From: Pseudomonas alkylphenolica
Lineage (GTDB): Bacteria > Pseudomonadota > Gammaproteobacteria > Pseudomonadales > Pseudomonadaceae
Length of the DNA: 64,000 nucleotides
Direction of reading: 5' to 3'
Assembly: GCF_016009175.1 (NCBI RefSeq)
Contig: NZ_JADUCM010000014.1
Location: 62,001 to 126,000 of the forward strand
Shown here: positions 26,264 to 35,435 of the stretch, in pieces
Layout of the letters: each line of letters begins with the position of its first letter
How positions within the stretch are numbered: position 1 is the stretch's first letter
Notes under the pieces: generated by a model
The model's database searches: none
What the model was told of the DNA's origin: nothing
The model's input: the letters and a program-made list of their open reading frames with translations, nothing else
Program-made: the position numbers and the translations under genes

Positions 26264-29200
26264 ATGAAGACACATCCGAAGCCGGGGCTGGGACACCCTT
26301 GCGGTAGCCTTACCGCACTGTGTGTGGCCGTCGCGCTGGCCACCGCCGGGATCACTGCACCGGTGTCCTGCGCCGCAGCGGCCGACCTGCCCCAGGCCGG
26401 ACAGGTAATCGGCGGCCAGGCCACGATCAAGCAGCAAGGCAAGCAGATGGAGGTCAACACCTCCGGCGCACGTACTGCCATCAACTGGCAGAGTTTCAAC
26501 GTAGGCCCCGACCACAAAATCACCTTCAACCAGCCGGACGGCAAGTCGGTCACCCTTAACCGCGTGATGGGCAGCGACCCGTCGAAAATCTATGGCGCGG
26601 TGACGTCCAATGGCCAGCTGATCCTGGTCAACCCCAATGGCGTGTGGGTCGGCCCCAATGCGCACATCGCCTCCAGTGCGCTGATCGCCAGTGCCGGTTT
26701 TCTGACTGAAGAACAGGCCAGGCAATTCGCAGCCACCGGCAAGCTGGATATTCAATTGACCGGTTCGGTCACCAACCAGGGCCGCATCACCGTTCACGAC
26801 AACGGCATGGTTGCGCTGCTCGGCGCCCAGGTGTCCAACGCCGGTGTCATCCAGGCCAGAAAAGGCACTGTACAGCTGGCCACCGGTCCCCAGGCGACCC
26901 TCGATTTCCACGGTGACGGGCTGCTCAACATCGCCGTCAGTGGCAACCCGGGGGAGCCTGGCAGCGTCAATGCCGATGTCAGCGGCGGCGTTCATAACAG
27001 CGGCGAAATCGACGCCGCGGGTGGTGTGGTGAGCATGAGCGCTCAGCGCGCCGCCAAACACCTGGATTCGGTCATCAACCTGGGCGGCAACGTCAGTGCC
27101 GACTCGGTCAGCAATGACGGCGGCACCATTGTGCTGGGCAGCGCCGCGCACACCAACGTCACCGGCAACCTCAGCGCCAAAGGCAGCAACGGTGGCTCGA
27201 TCAAGGTGCTGGGCGATGCCGTCAATGTGGCTGGCAACGCCAGAATCGATGCCACCGGCACCCAGGGTGCCGGTGGCAAGGTGCTGGTTGGCGGCAGCTT
27301 TCAGGGTAAGAGTGCCGAGCCTGCAGCCAAATCCACCCATGTCGCCAAGGGAGCAGCGCTCAAGGCTGACGGCACAACCGACGGCGGACAGGTCGTAGTG
27401 TGGAGCGATGGCTCGACGCATTTCGCCGGTTCCGCCTCCGCCACCGGCAAGGCCCACGGCGGCGTGGTGGAAACGTCGGGCAAGCAACTGACGGTGACCG
27501 CGGACGCCAACGTCAACACCCGGGGCGAAAAGGCCAGCGGCACCTGGCTACTCGCCCCCCAAACCGTGAACATCAATGCAACCGGCGACGATAACCTGGG
27601 CAGCGGCTCGGTGGCGGCCAGTGCCGTGGTCAACGGCCTGGCGCAAGGCAACGTGGTGATCCAGGCCACCGAAACCCTCAACGTCAATGCGCCGATCATT
27701 GCCACCAACCTTGCGACGGTCAACAACGACGGTCGTGTCAGCTCCTCTACCCTGGCCCTGATCGGCGCAGGCAATGCCGGCCTGGTCAGCACCTTCGATG
27801 GCAACGACAAGAGCCATGCCAATGGAGCGGTCAACATCAAGGCGCCGATCCTGCTCAAGGACGGCAACCTCTATATCAGCGCCACCGGTGACATCCGCCT
27901 GATCGATAACGCCCCCGCCGGCAGCAGGGGTGACGCCGCTTACGGCCAGCGCGCGATCATCGACGTCGGCTCAGGCATCGCCTGGCTGAAGACGGCCAAC
28001 ACCGCGTCCATTTTCCAGCAGGCCAACACCGCGCTGATCGGCAGCAAGGTGGCGCTTGAAGGCGCCAGCGTGAGAATGGACAGCGGGCTGAACTTCGCCG
28101 GCGAGCTGGCGGGCAAGGCCAGCAACGGCATCTTCACCTTCAGCCAGACCAACGCCAGCGGCAACGGGCCAGACACCAGCAAAACCATTAGCGCGCCACT
28201 GACCGGCGAAACCCTCAGCGGCGTCAAAGCCTATGCCCTGACCCAGGTCGGTACGCAGGTGGTCATTGGCAACAATGAAACAGACCGGACGGTAACCCTG
28301 AGCCCTGGCAACGGCCAGACCTTCGACTACGTGGTATTCGAGGCGCTGAACTTTCATGACGAGAACGGCAACGAGATTCCCCAGGCCGATGTCCTGCGCT
28401 ACCTGGACAGCTCCGACTACCTGATTTACGGCATCAGTTTTCGCGACACTGACAATGCACTCTGGCAGTTCAAACCGAACCCCGCTGACGTCAATGCGCC
28501 CATCGTCACCAGAAACGGCATTACCGTCGATGTACCGGTAGGCTTTTCCCTCAGCCCTGTTGGCGGAACACTGGCTGTCGGCGTCAAGAACCAGTACTTC
28601 GAAAACTACTGGGGCGTTGACAGCGAGTACATCCCGGGTGCGGCCAACCAGCAGGAGATCCAGTACAAACCCTCTACCGACACGTCCCAGCAGCTGATCT
28701 TCAAGCTGCAGAGTGAAACCGACGCGGTGCTGGCCCGGATAGGCTGGCTGGCCGACGACAAACCCTGGGTGCAAACCACCGATGGCAAACCGGTCACTCA
28801 GCAAAACCTGTTTGAAACGGCGCGGATGCAGTTTCTGTCTACCCAGGACAAGACTGACACCAACGTCACGATCTCCGGCAACCAGGCGCACATCATTGCC
28901 ACGCCCGAAAACGTCAGCCGTGAGTATGGCGAGCAAAACCCGGCCCTCACCCAGAACATCCAGTACAGCGGTGCCACCACCGACCAGGTACGCGGCATCG
29001 ACCAATACGTGGATGCCCGGCTCGGCAGGCCTGGCGTTATCCAGTCTTCGCCTTCCACAGCAGCCGACGCGCAATCCAATGTTGGCGAATACGCCATCAA
29101 GGGTGGCTTGAGTGGCGACGCATTCGCCCAGCAGCGCTACACCCTGCAGAACAACCCTGCCACCCTGACGGTCACGCCGGCGCAACTGACTGTCACTGCC

Positions 29201-31054
29201 AACGACAAAAGCAAGACCTATGGTGACAGCGATCCGGCGCTGGACTACGGCGTGTCGGGGGCAAAACTCGGCCACAACGCCGCCAACCTGCTGCAGGGCA
29301 CGCTTGCCCGCCAAGCGGGCGAAGATGTCCGCACGCCTGGTTACAGCATCAATCAAGGCAGCGTCGGCCTGAACAACGACCAGGGCAGCAACTACGTCCT
29401 GCAGTTCATCGAAGGCACACTGACCATTACCCCGGCTGCCCTCACCCTGACCGCCGAGAACACCGGCAAGGTCTATGGTGACCTCGACCCTTCGCTCGGC
29501 TATCAACTCAGTGGCCTCAAAGGCCAGGACCAGGCCGGCGAGGTACTCAACAGCGGTGCCTTGCAGCGTCAGGCGGGTGAAGATGTCGTGGCCGGTGGCT
29601 ACAACATCGGTCAAGGCTCGATCGGGCTCAACCAGGGCAAGGGCCAGAACTACATCCTCAGCTATCAGGCGGGCACCTTCACCATCACCCCCGCTACCCT
29701 TCTGGTGCGTGCCGACGACAAAACCAAGGTCTATGGGCAAGTCGATCCCGCACTGAGCTATCAGGTGTCCGGGCTCAAACGGGGCGACCAGCAAGCGGCG
29801 GTACTCAATGACGGCAGCCTGCAACGCGAAGCCGGTGAAACGGTAAAAGCGGGTGGCTATGCCATCGGCAACGTCGACCTGGCCAGCACCAGCCAGAACT
29901 ACATCCTCAACTTTCAGGACGGTGTGTTCACCATCACCCCCGCCGCGCTGCAAATCGATGCCGGCGACCACTCCAAGGTATATGGCGAAGTCGACCCGGG
30001 CCTCACCTACCGGGTTAGCGGCCTGGTCAATGGCGACAGCGCCGCAGACGTCCTCAATGGCGGCGCCGTGCAGCGTGACAGTGGTGAAAATGTCGGCCGC
30101 TACAGCGTGAAGCAGGGCGATCTGGGCCTCAATGGCGGCAAAGGTGGCAACTACATTCTGACCTTCAACGACGGTCAGTTGGCGATCACGCCCGCCGAGC
30201 TGACGGTAACCGCCGATCACCAGACCAAGGTCTACGGTGACCTAGACCCCCTGCTGACCTATTCGGTGCAAGGGCTCAAGCGCGGCGACAGCGCATCGGC
30301 CGTTGTCGCGGGCGCGCTGGATCGACAATCAGGAGAAAACGTCAGGGATGGCGGCTACGCCATCACCCAGGGCAATGTCGTATTGAGCAGTGGCAACTAC
30401 TCGATGGTGTTCAAGGAAGGCAACCTGCAGGTTACCCCGGCGCCACTTGACGTACACGCTGACAGTAAAACCAAGGTCCTCGGTGCTGCCGACCCGCAGC
30501 TGACCTACCAGGTCAGCGGCCTGAAAAACGGCGACACCGCGGCTGTCGCCCAGGGCTCGCTGCTACGCGCCCCCGGCGAAGACGCAGGCGCCTATGGCAT
30601 CGGTCAGGGCCAGGCCTATCAGGCCGGGACCAACTACACCGTGACCTTCCACGACGGCACCCTGACCATCACCGGCCCGCTGGCGCCGATTGTTCCGGTA
30701 TCCGTTGAGCCCGCGCCGGTCGGCCCGCTCCCCGTCGAGCCTGTACCCAACGCGGTACGCCAGGTCGTGCCAGTCACCGCGCAATCGCCGGGCAACACCC
30801 GTTGCACCGCCCTGGAGTCGCCTTCGGCGGTATCCGCCAACTACTCGGTTACCCCGGCAGTGGCCCGCACCTATGCCGTGCAACTGATCTGCAAACCACG
30901 CGCCTATGGCGACACCAGCAGCACCGTCCCGGATCTCCAGGACGTGCTGGATTACGCCAACAGCCACTTCAAAGACGGCAAGTTCATCGTCCCGGACTGG
31001 AATCGCAGCGTCATTCCCCATGACCTGCAGGCGCCCCAACAGGGAGGTAAATAA
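26264..31054 (+). CDS. Two-partner-secretion exoprotein (TpsA), CdrA-like MBG-repeat adhesin
   Basis: 1596 residues. A signal peptide (to ~residue 38) precedes a TPS/hemagglutination-activity domain (~42-165) with WQSFNVGPDHKITFNQP and LVNPNGVWVG. A beta-helical region of S/G/N-rich repeats follows to ~700, then a mixed region (~700-965). Six MBG-type repeats and one degenerate copy (HIIATPENVSREYGEQNP) follow, then a Pro-rich linker and a C-terminal domain with two lone cysteines, C1514 and C1543. The layout matches CdrA, the c-di-GMP-controlled biofilm adhesin of P. aeruginosa, whose C-terminal cysteine hook anchors it in its transporter. No TAAG cleavage motif for LapG was seen near the C-terminus. 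The transporter gene starts 2 bp after the stop. Confidence 0.9.
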   Translation: MKTHPKPGLGHPCGSLTALCVAVALATAGITAPVSCAAAADLPQAGQVIGGQATIKQQGKQMEVNTSGARTAINWQSFNVGPDHKITFNQPDGKSVTLNRVMGSDPSKIYGAVTSNGQLILVNPNGVWVGPNAHIASSALIASAGFLTEEQARQFAATGKLDIQLTGSVTNQGRITVHDNGMVALLGAQVSNAGVIQARKGTVQLATGPQATLDFHGDGLLNIAVSGNPGEPGSVNADVSGGVHNSGEIDAAGGVVSMSAQRAAKHLDSVINLGGNVSADSVSNDGGTIVLGSAAHTNVTGNLSAKGSNGGSIKVLGDAVNVAGNARIDATGTQGAGGKVLVGGSFQGKSAEPAAKSTHVAKGAALKADGTTDGGQVVVWSDGSTHFAGSASATGKAHGGVVETSGKQLTVTADANVNTRGEKASGTWLLAPQTVNINATGDDNLGSGSVAASAVVNGLAQGNVVIQATETLNVNAPIIATNLATVNNDGRVSSSTLALIGAGNAGLVSTFDGNDKSHANGAVNIKAPILLKDGNLYISATGDIRLIDNAPAGSRGDAAYGQRAIIDVGSGIAWLKTANTASIFQQANTALIGSKVALEGASVRMDSGLNFAGELAGKASNGIFTFSQTNASGNGPDTSKTISAPLTGETLSGVKAYALTQVGTQVVIGNNETDRTVTLSPGNGQTFDYVVFEALNFHDENGNEIPQADVLRYLDSSDYLIYGISFRDTDNALWQFKPNPADVNAPIVTRNGITVDVPVGFSLSPVGGTLAVGVKNQYFENYWGVDSEYIPGAANQQEIQYKPSTDTSQQLIFKLQSETDAVLARIGWLADDKPWVQTTDGKPVTQQNLFETARMQFLSTQDKTDTNVTISGNQAHIIATPENVSREYGEQNPALTQNIQYSGATTDQVRGIDQYVDARLGRPGVIQSSPSTAADAQSNVGEYAIKGGLSGDAFAQQRYTLQNNPATLTVTPAQLTVTANDKSKTYGDSDPALDYGVSGAKLGHNAANLLQGTLARQAGEDVRTPGYSINQGSVGLNNDQGSNYVLQFIEGTLTITPAALTLTAENTGKVYGDLDPSLGYQLSGLKGQDQAGEVLNSGALQRQAGEDVVAGGYNIGQGSIGLNQGKGQNYILSYQAGTFTITPATLLVRADDKTKVYGQVDPALSYQVSGLKRGDQQAAVLNDGSLQREAGETVKAGGYAIGNVDLASTSQNYILNFQDGVFTITPAALQIDAGDHSKVYGEVDPGLTYRVSGLVNGDSAADVLNGGAVQRDSGENVGRYSVKQGDLGLNGGKGGNYILTFNDGQLAITPAELTVTADHQTKVYGDLDPLLTYSVQGLKRGDSASAVVAGALDRQSGENVRDGGYAITQGNVVLSSGNYSMVFKEGNLQVTPAPLDVHADSKTKVLGAADPQLTYQVSGLKNGDTAAVAQGSLLRAPGEDAGAYGIGQGQAYQAGTNYTVTFHDGTLTITGPLAPIVPVSVEPAPVGPLPVEPVPNAVRQVVPVTAQSPGNTRCTALESPSAVSANYSVTPAVARTYAVQLICKPRAYGDTSSTVPDLQDVLDYANSHFKDGKFIVPDWNRSVIPHDLQAPQQGGK
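29173..30675 (+). repeat. Six tandem MBG-type repeats in the adhesin
   Basis: Units start near 29173, 29428, 29688, 29935, 30189 and 30435, each about 82-87 codons. Each begins P-A-x-L with a V-T-A-D/N core and a K-T/V-Y-G-x-x-D-P motif (for example ADDKTKVYGQVDP), and contains QxGE and a final N-Y-x-L/x-F segment. They form a stalk of beta domains. A degenerate copy precedes them. Confidence 0.85.
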
Positions 31055-31056
31055 TC

Positions 31057-32787
31057 ATGAACACCCATCCCTCACGCTTGACCCGCCTGGCGGTAGCCGT
31101 GCTTTCCGGCCTGCTGCTGGCAGCACAGGTACAGGCCGCGCCGCTGGGACAACTGAACCCCGGCCGGGTCGAAGTGCCCGACCGTAGCGGCGCACGCACG
31201 TCTGCAACGCAAATGCCCGAAACCCTGCAGTTGCCAGCAACCTCGGTGACCCCGCAACAGGAGGAAATGCCCGGGGAAATGACCGCGCTGCCAGCCGACA
31301 TGCCGCGCTTCAAGGTCAACAAGGTGACCTTGATCGGCGTCACCAGCTACCCCGCCGGTACCTTCAACCCGGTGGTGGCGCGCCTTGAAGGCAACCGTGT
31401 CAACCTTGCCGAGATCAATGCGGTGATCGACACCATCACCCAACGCTACCGCAAGGCGGGCTTCCTGCTGGCCAAGGCGTTCGTGCCGCAGCAGCGCCTC
31501 GAAGGCGGCAACCTGACCATTCAGGTGTTCGAAGGCAAGATCAACCAGGTTGCCTTCAGCGGCCCAGGCAACCAGGCACTGGAACGCTACGCCGACAACA
31601 TCCGTCAGGAAGTCCCGCCGACCAGTGCCACGCTGGAGCGCAACCTGCTGCTGATGAACGATGTTTCGGGTAACGACAGTCGCGGCACCCTCAAGGCCTC
31701 GCCACTGGAAGCCGGGACTGACCTCGCCGTCGCAAACACCCAGCGCAAATACGAAGGCTTTATCGGCTTCGATAACCGCGACAGCCGCTACTTCGGGCCC
31801 TGGCAGGTCTACGGCGGTATCGGCATCAACGACCTCAGCGGTCGCGGCGATCACCTGGGCATTCGTGCCGGCAGATCCGTTGAAGGCAACAAGATGACCT
31901 TTTTCGAAGGCCAGTATGAATTGCCCGTGGGCAGCCAGGGCGATGTCCTCAGCCTGCTTGCCCAGCACAACGACGGCAACGCCGATACCTACTCGTTCCT
32001 CAACGCCAACAGCTCTGGTGACACCCTGGCGGTGCGTATCACCCGGCCGTGGATACGTCAGCGCGACGAAACCTTCAAGACTTCGGCAGCCTTTACCTAT
32101 TACAACGGCAAGTCCGAGTATTTCGACGACCCGCACCACTCACCGTCGAGCGACGACCGCATACGTGCCGTGCGCCTGGGCGCAAGCTACGACTTCATTG
32201 ACAGCTATGGCGGCAGGAACCTGGCCAAGGCCGAGTTGAGCCAGGGCTTGTCGATCCTGGGTGCGAGCAACGAAAGCCGGCAGAACCCGTCACGCGCAGG
32301 CGGCGAAACCGACTTCACCAAACTGCAGCTCGATGCCCAGCGCTTGCAGGACCTGAGCCGCCTGATGGACGGATTGAACCTGTACCTGGCCGCCACTGCG
32401 CAAACGTCCTTTGGCCAGGCGCTGCTGTCGCCAGAACAGTTCGGCGTGGGCGGCAGTGAGTTCGGGCGTGGCTACGACCCTTCGGAAATCACCGGTGACC
32501 GCGGCTTTGCGCTGAAAACCGAGCTGCAATACAACCGCATCCACGCGGTTCCGACCCAGTACTACGCCTTCTGGGACGTCGGCAAGGTGTGGAGTGAAGA
32601 CCCCAGCTGGGAGACTGCCCAAAGCCTGTCCTCAGCCGGTTTTGGCGCCCACCTGCAGGTGTTCAAAGACACCTACGTGACACCGGAAATCGCCTTTCCG
32701 CTGACCCGCCCGGTGTCGGCCGAAGAGCTGGATGACGATAACGGCAAGGCCCCGCGCCTCTACATCAACTTCCTCAAACTCTTTTGA
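31057..32787 (+). CDS. Two-partner-secretion outer-membrane transporter (TpsB, FhaC/ShlB/CdrB-like)
   Basis: 576 residues. A signal peptide (MNTHPSRLTRLAVAVLSGLL..QAAPLG) precedes a Pro-rich linker and a POTRA domain (~84-160) with NKVTLIGVTSYPAGTFNP and YRKAGFLLAKAFVPQQ. A second POTRA-like segment (IQVFEGKINQVAF) and a 16-strand barrel follow. The L6 tip motif reads GRGYDPSEITGDRG, close to the family VRGY motif. The protein ends in a C-terminal Phe (INFLKLF) as outer-membrane barrels do. It recognises the TPS domain of the adhesin and exports it; its pair is the preceding gene with a 2-bp gap, so they are translationally coupled. Confidence 0.94.
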   Translation: MNTHPSRLTRLAVAVLSGLLLAAQVQAAPLGQLNPGRVEVPDRSGARTSATQMPETLQLPATSVTPQQEEMPGEMTALPADMPRFKVNKVTLIGVTSYPAGTFNPVVARLEGNRVNLAEINAVIDTITQRYRKAGFLLAKAFVPQQRLEGGNLTIQVFEGKINQVAFSGPGNQALERYADNIRQEVPPTSATLERNLLLMNDVSGNDSRGTLKASPLEAGTDLAVANTQRKYEGFIGFDNRDSRYFGPWQVYGGIGINDLSGRGDHLGIRAGRSVEGNKMTFFEGQYELPVGSQGDVLSLLAQHNDGNADTYSFLNANSSGDTLAVRITRPWIRQRDETFKTSAAFTYYNGKSEYFDDPHHSPSSDDRIRAVRLGASYDFIDSYGGRNLAKAELSQGLSILGASNESRQNPSRAGGETDFTKLQLDAQRLQDLSRLMDGLNLYLAATAQTSFGQALLSPEQFGVGGSEFGRGYDPSEITGDRGFALKTELQYNRIHAVPTQYYAFWDVGKVWSEDPSWETAQSLSSAGFGAHLQVFKDTYVTPEIAFPLTRPVSAEELDDDNGKAPRLYINFLKLF

Positions 32788-32795
32788 TGCCGGTG

Positions 32796-32824
32796 AGGCG
32801 AATGCCCGATTCGGGCATTCGCCT
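32796..32824 (+). promoter_or_regulatory. Strong inverted repeat directly before a small gene's ribosome-binding site
   Basis: AGGCGAATGCCCGA-T-TCGGGCATTCGCCT is a perfect 14-bp palindrome around one base. It ends one nucleotide before the GGAGGA ribosome-binding site of the 76-codon gene. It could be an attenuating terminator after the transporter gene (no T-run), an mRNA stabiliser, or an operator. Confidence 0.55.
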
Positions 32825-32836
32825 GGAGGACTTCAC

Positions 32837-33067
32837 ATGACAAGCCACTTTGAAATCCTGTGTACCATCCGTAGCGCCTCGTTCAACGACGAAGCCGCCG
32901 CCGAGCTGTTGCGGGAACTGGGGCGCCTGGCGTTGACACCCAGACTGGCCCGACGCGTCAACGACATCGTTGCCCACCTGGAACATGACGCCAAGGCACT
33001 GGAAGCGCTCTACACGGCACTAAGCACGGGTGAGCAGTCACTAACCCCACGGGAATACCACAACTAG
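32837..33067 (+). CDS. Small hypothetical protein at the head of the di-iron enzyme cluster
   Basis: 76 residues, MTSHFEILCTIRSASFNDEA onward, ending TPREYHN. It has a good ribosome-binding site (GGAGGA 8 nt before ATG). It is predicted all-helical by eye (AAAELLRELGRLALTPRLAR), with no signal or membrane segment and one Cys (residue 9). No family is recognised. It lies 49 bp after the TpsB gene and 113 bp before the di-iron enzyme gene. It may belong to either set: a small accessory protein, a carrier or precursor peptide for the cluster's ligase and oxygenase, or a TPS accessory. None of these is shown. Confidence 0.6.
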   Translation: MTSHFEILCTIRSASFNDEAAAELLRELGRLALTPRLARRVNDIVAHLEHDAKALEALYTALSTGEQSLTPREYHN

Positions 33068-33180
33068 GCAGTAGTCACCCGGAGCTGCCATTGAGCCAAT
33101 CGGACTGAACTTCAGTGTGCACACAGTTTCCTCTGCTTATATCAGGCACTTCGCTGCCTCATTACCAGGAGGAACAGCCG

Positions 33181-34485
33181 ATGAGCCCACCCGCCGTAGC
33201 CCTTTGCGTGCATGAGGGGAATCTGAAAACGCGCTATGAGGCGCTGTTTGAAGGCAATACATCGGGCAGTGCGTCGTGGCTCGACGTTCAATTGCGTCAG
33301 GCCGACAGGCTTGAGAATGAGCTTCCCGCCGATCCTCACACCCTCGCCCACTGGACCGCGCAACGCGCCGCCAACGTTGCCCAGCAGTACGCCAGCTACC
33401 TTGAAGAACGCCGCGAAGGCGCACCCCGGCAGTATTTCAGCAACCACGCCCATGCCCTCTATTTCCTCCAGCAGGTCGCCCCGACCAAAGCGGTTGATGG
33501 CGCGTGGCTTTATGGTGCACTGCGCCACTGGAGCGATCCCCGCTACCATGGCCTTATCCGCACCTACCTGGAGGAACTCGGCGACGGTAATGCGGCGTGC
33601 AACCATGTGCTGATCTACCAGCGCTTGCTCGCCAGCCTGGGCTGCCACGAAAGCCTTCCCTTGGCCGACGAGCGCTACCTGCAGGGCTCGTTGCAACTGG
33701 CGCTGGGCTTCAACATGGACGCCTTCTTGCCCGAAGTCATTGGCTACAACCTTGGCTACGAGCAACTGCCGCTGCATTTGCTGGTGACCGCGTTCGAACT
33801 GGACGAACTGGGCATCGACCCGCATTACTTCAGGCTTCACATCACCATCGACAACGCCAGCACCGGGCATGCCCACAAGGCCGTCCAGGCACTCCACCAG
33901 CTGTGGCCCCGCGCCGATCAAGGGGACTTCTATCGACGCATCGCCAGAGGCTATCGGCTCAACGATCTGGGCCTGGGCGCGGCTGACATCGCCGCCGGTT
34001 TCGACCTGGAACAACAGCTACTGCAAGCCTTTGAGCGCAAGCGCAGCTTCGGCAGGCTGATGCACTCGGACTATTGCCGTCTTGAGGGACGCACGGTGAA
34101 CCAGTGGCTGGCAGAGCCGGGCAGCATCGCAGCGTTCTTCGCAGCGCTTCAGCGCAAGGGCTGGATCAGACGCGGGCAGCCCCCCGCCGACAGTCGCTTC
34201 TGGCAACTCGTCGACGGGCCGACCGCCGTGATGTTCGGTGTGTTCAGCCCGTATGAAAAGCAGCTGCTGCACGACTGGATTGCGGCTGACTGGCAACCCG
34301 CGCACCGACCGCGTAGAGCAGCACACGCCGTTGCTGGCGTAGACGCTGATGAATCACTTGGGCAGGCGGTGCCGCTGGAGCAGCTCATTACTTGCATGGA
34401 AGGCGCCCAACACGCATTGCCTCACGGTCTGGCGGCTACCCGGCGCTATCGCCAGATAACCGGTTTGAGTGGAGGTCTCTTCTGA
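33181..34485 (+). CDS. Iron-containing redox enzyme, heme-oxygenase-like di-iron (HDO) superfamily
   Basis: 434 residues, with a strong ribosome-binding site (CAGGAGGAACAGCCG). The middle region has the metal-ligand pattern of heme-oxygenase-like di-iron enzymes: E131/E132 with H142 in YLEELGDGNAACNHVL, E185 in FLPEVIGYN, and H220, D224 and H230/H232 in FRLHITIDNASTGHAHKA. The family includes N-oxygenases and oxidative C-C-cleaving enzymes such as SznF, BesC and UndA, all acting on small molecules with O2. The protein is longer than single-domain members; N- and C-terminal extensions have no known motif. It is translationally coupled to the methyltransferase (TGATG overlap), which suggests successive steps on one product. 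Confidence 0.82.
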   Translation: MSPPAVALCVHEGNLKTRYEALFEGNTSGSASWLDVQLRQADRLENELPADPHTLAHWTAQRAANVAQQYASYLEERREGAPRQYFSNHAHALYFLQQVAPTKAVDGAWLYGALRHWSDPRYHGLIRTYLEELGDGNAACNHVLIYQRLLASLGCHESLPLADERYLQGSLQLALGFNMDAFLPEVIGYNLGYEQLPLHLLVTAFELDELGIDPHYFRLHITIDNASTGHAHKAVQALHQLWPRADQGDFYRRIARGYRLNDLGLGAADIAAGFDLEQQLLQAFERKRSFGRLMHSDYCRLEGRTVNQWLAEPGSIAAFFAALQRKGWIRRGQPPADSRFWQLVDGPTAVMFGVFSPYEKQLLHDWIAADWQPAHRPRRAAHAVAGVDADESLGQAVPLEQLITCMEGAQHALPHGLAATRRYRQITGLSGGLF

Positions 34486-35435
34486 TGCAACTGACCGACC
34501 AGCAACTTCAGGCCGACAGGGCCCTGCTTCAACTGGGGCGGCGCCTCAAGGCCGATGGCTATGCCTTTACCTGCGTAACCCCCGCTACCCAGCAGCGCAA
34601 CCTCGAGCGTACCCGGGCCTCGGCGCATAGCTTGCGCGATGTGTTCGGCTGGAACCGGCCCTTTTCCCCCGACAGGCTATCCCCCGATGAACTGGCACAG
34701 ATGCGCCTGGCCGATATCCTTGAACACCAGGGCACTGACCTGCGTAGCACCGTGCGTTTTTCGACGCTGGGCGAATGGCTGTTTGTCCATTCAGGCTATC
34801 CCACTACTGCGGCCGATGCCGTGTTCTTCGGGCCTGACAGCTATCGCTTTGCGCAGGTAATCCAGGCACATTTGCAGCGCAACCTCACCCCGGTCGACCA
34901 CGCAATCGAGATAGGCGCCGGCACCGGTATCGGCGCCATTGTCATTGCCGCCGCTCGCCGCAACGCTCAAGTGACAGCCGTTGACATCAACGATCTGGCC
35001 CTGCGGTATACCGCCATCAACCTCTCCCTGGCGGAACTGGCCAATGTCTCGCTAGAACACAGTGATGTACTGCGAGGTGTCACCGGCACTTTCGACCTGA
35101 TTGTCGCCAATCCGCCCTACATGCTCGATGCGAGCGAGCGCACGTACCGTCACGGCGGTGGCAAACTGGGTGAAGGGTTGTCGCTGCGGATCGTAAGGGA
35201 ATCCCTGCCCCGGCTGACGCCAGGAGGCACCCTGTTGCTCTACACTGGTGTGGCCATAGTCGAAGGCCAGGACCGCTTCTACAACGCGCTCCAAGACATG
35301 CTCGAACTGCCCAAATGGGCATGGTGCTATCAGGAAGTTGACCCTGACGTGTTTGGCGAGCAGTTACTTGAACCCGGCTATGGGGACGTCGAGCGTATCG
35401 CCGCCGTGGCACTTACCGTGACCTGCCGCGAATGA
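34485..35435 (+). CDS. Class I SAM-dependent methyltransferase, NPPY type
   Basis: 316 residues. The SAM-binding motif I is AIEIGAGTGIGAIVI (140-154), followed by acidic D167 (TAVDINDLA). An NPPY motif sits at 209-212 (DLIVANPPYML). NPPY methyltransferases usually methylate an amide or amino nitrogen, as PrmC/HemK does, so an N-methyl product is plausible. The N-terminal ~100 residues form a separate helical domain, possibly a substrate lid. The start ATG overlaps the stop of the HDO gene by one base, and its end overlaps the ligase gene by four (ATGA). Confidence 0.88.
   Translation: MQLTDQQLQADRALLQLGRRLKADGYAFTCVTPATQQRNLERTRASAHSLRDVFGWNRPFSPDRLSPDELAQMRLADILEHQGTDLRSTVRFSTLGEWLFVHSGYPTTAADAVFFGPDSYRFAQVIQAHLQRNLTPVDHAIEIGAGTGIGAIVIAAARRNAQVTAVDINDLALRYTAINLSLAELANVSLEHSDVLRGVTGTFDLIVANPPYMLDASERTYRHGGGKLGEGLSLRIVRESLPRLTPGGTLLLYTGVAIVEGQDRFYNALQDMLELPKWAWCYQEVDPDVFGEQLLEPGYGDVERIAAVALTVTCRE

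Noticed and set aside
29173..30675. Repeat-driven frameshift or collapse in the adhesin
   Set aside because: The frame stays open through all six repeats and each unit is distinct, so no damage is evident.
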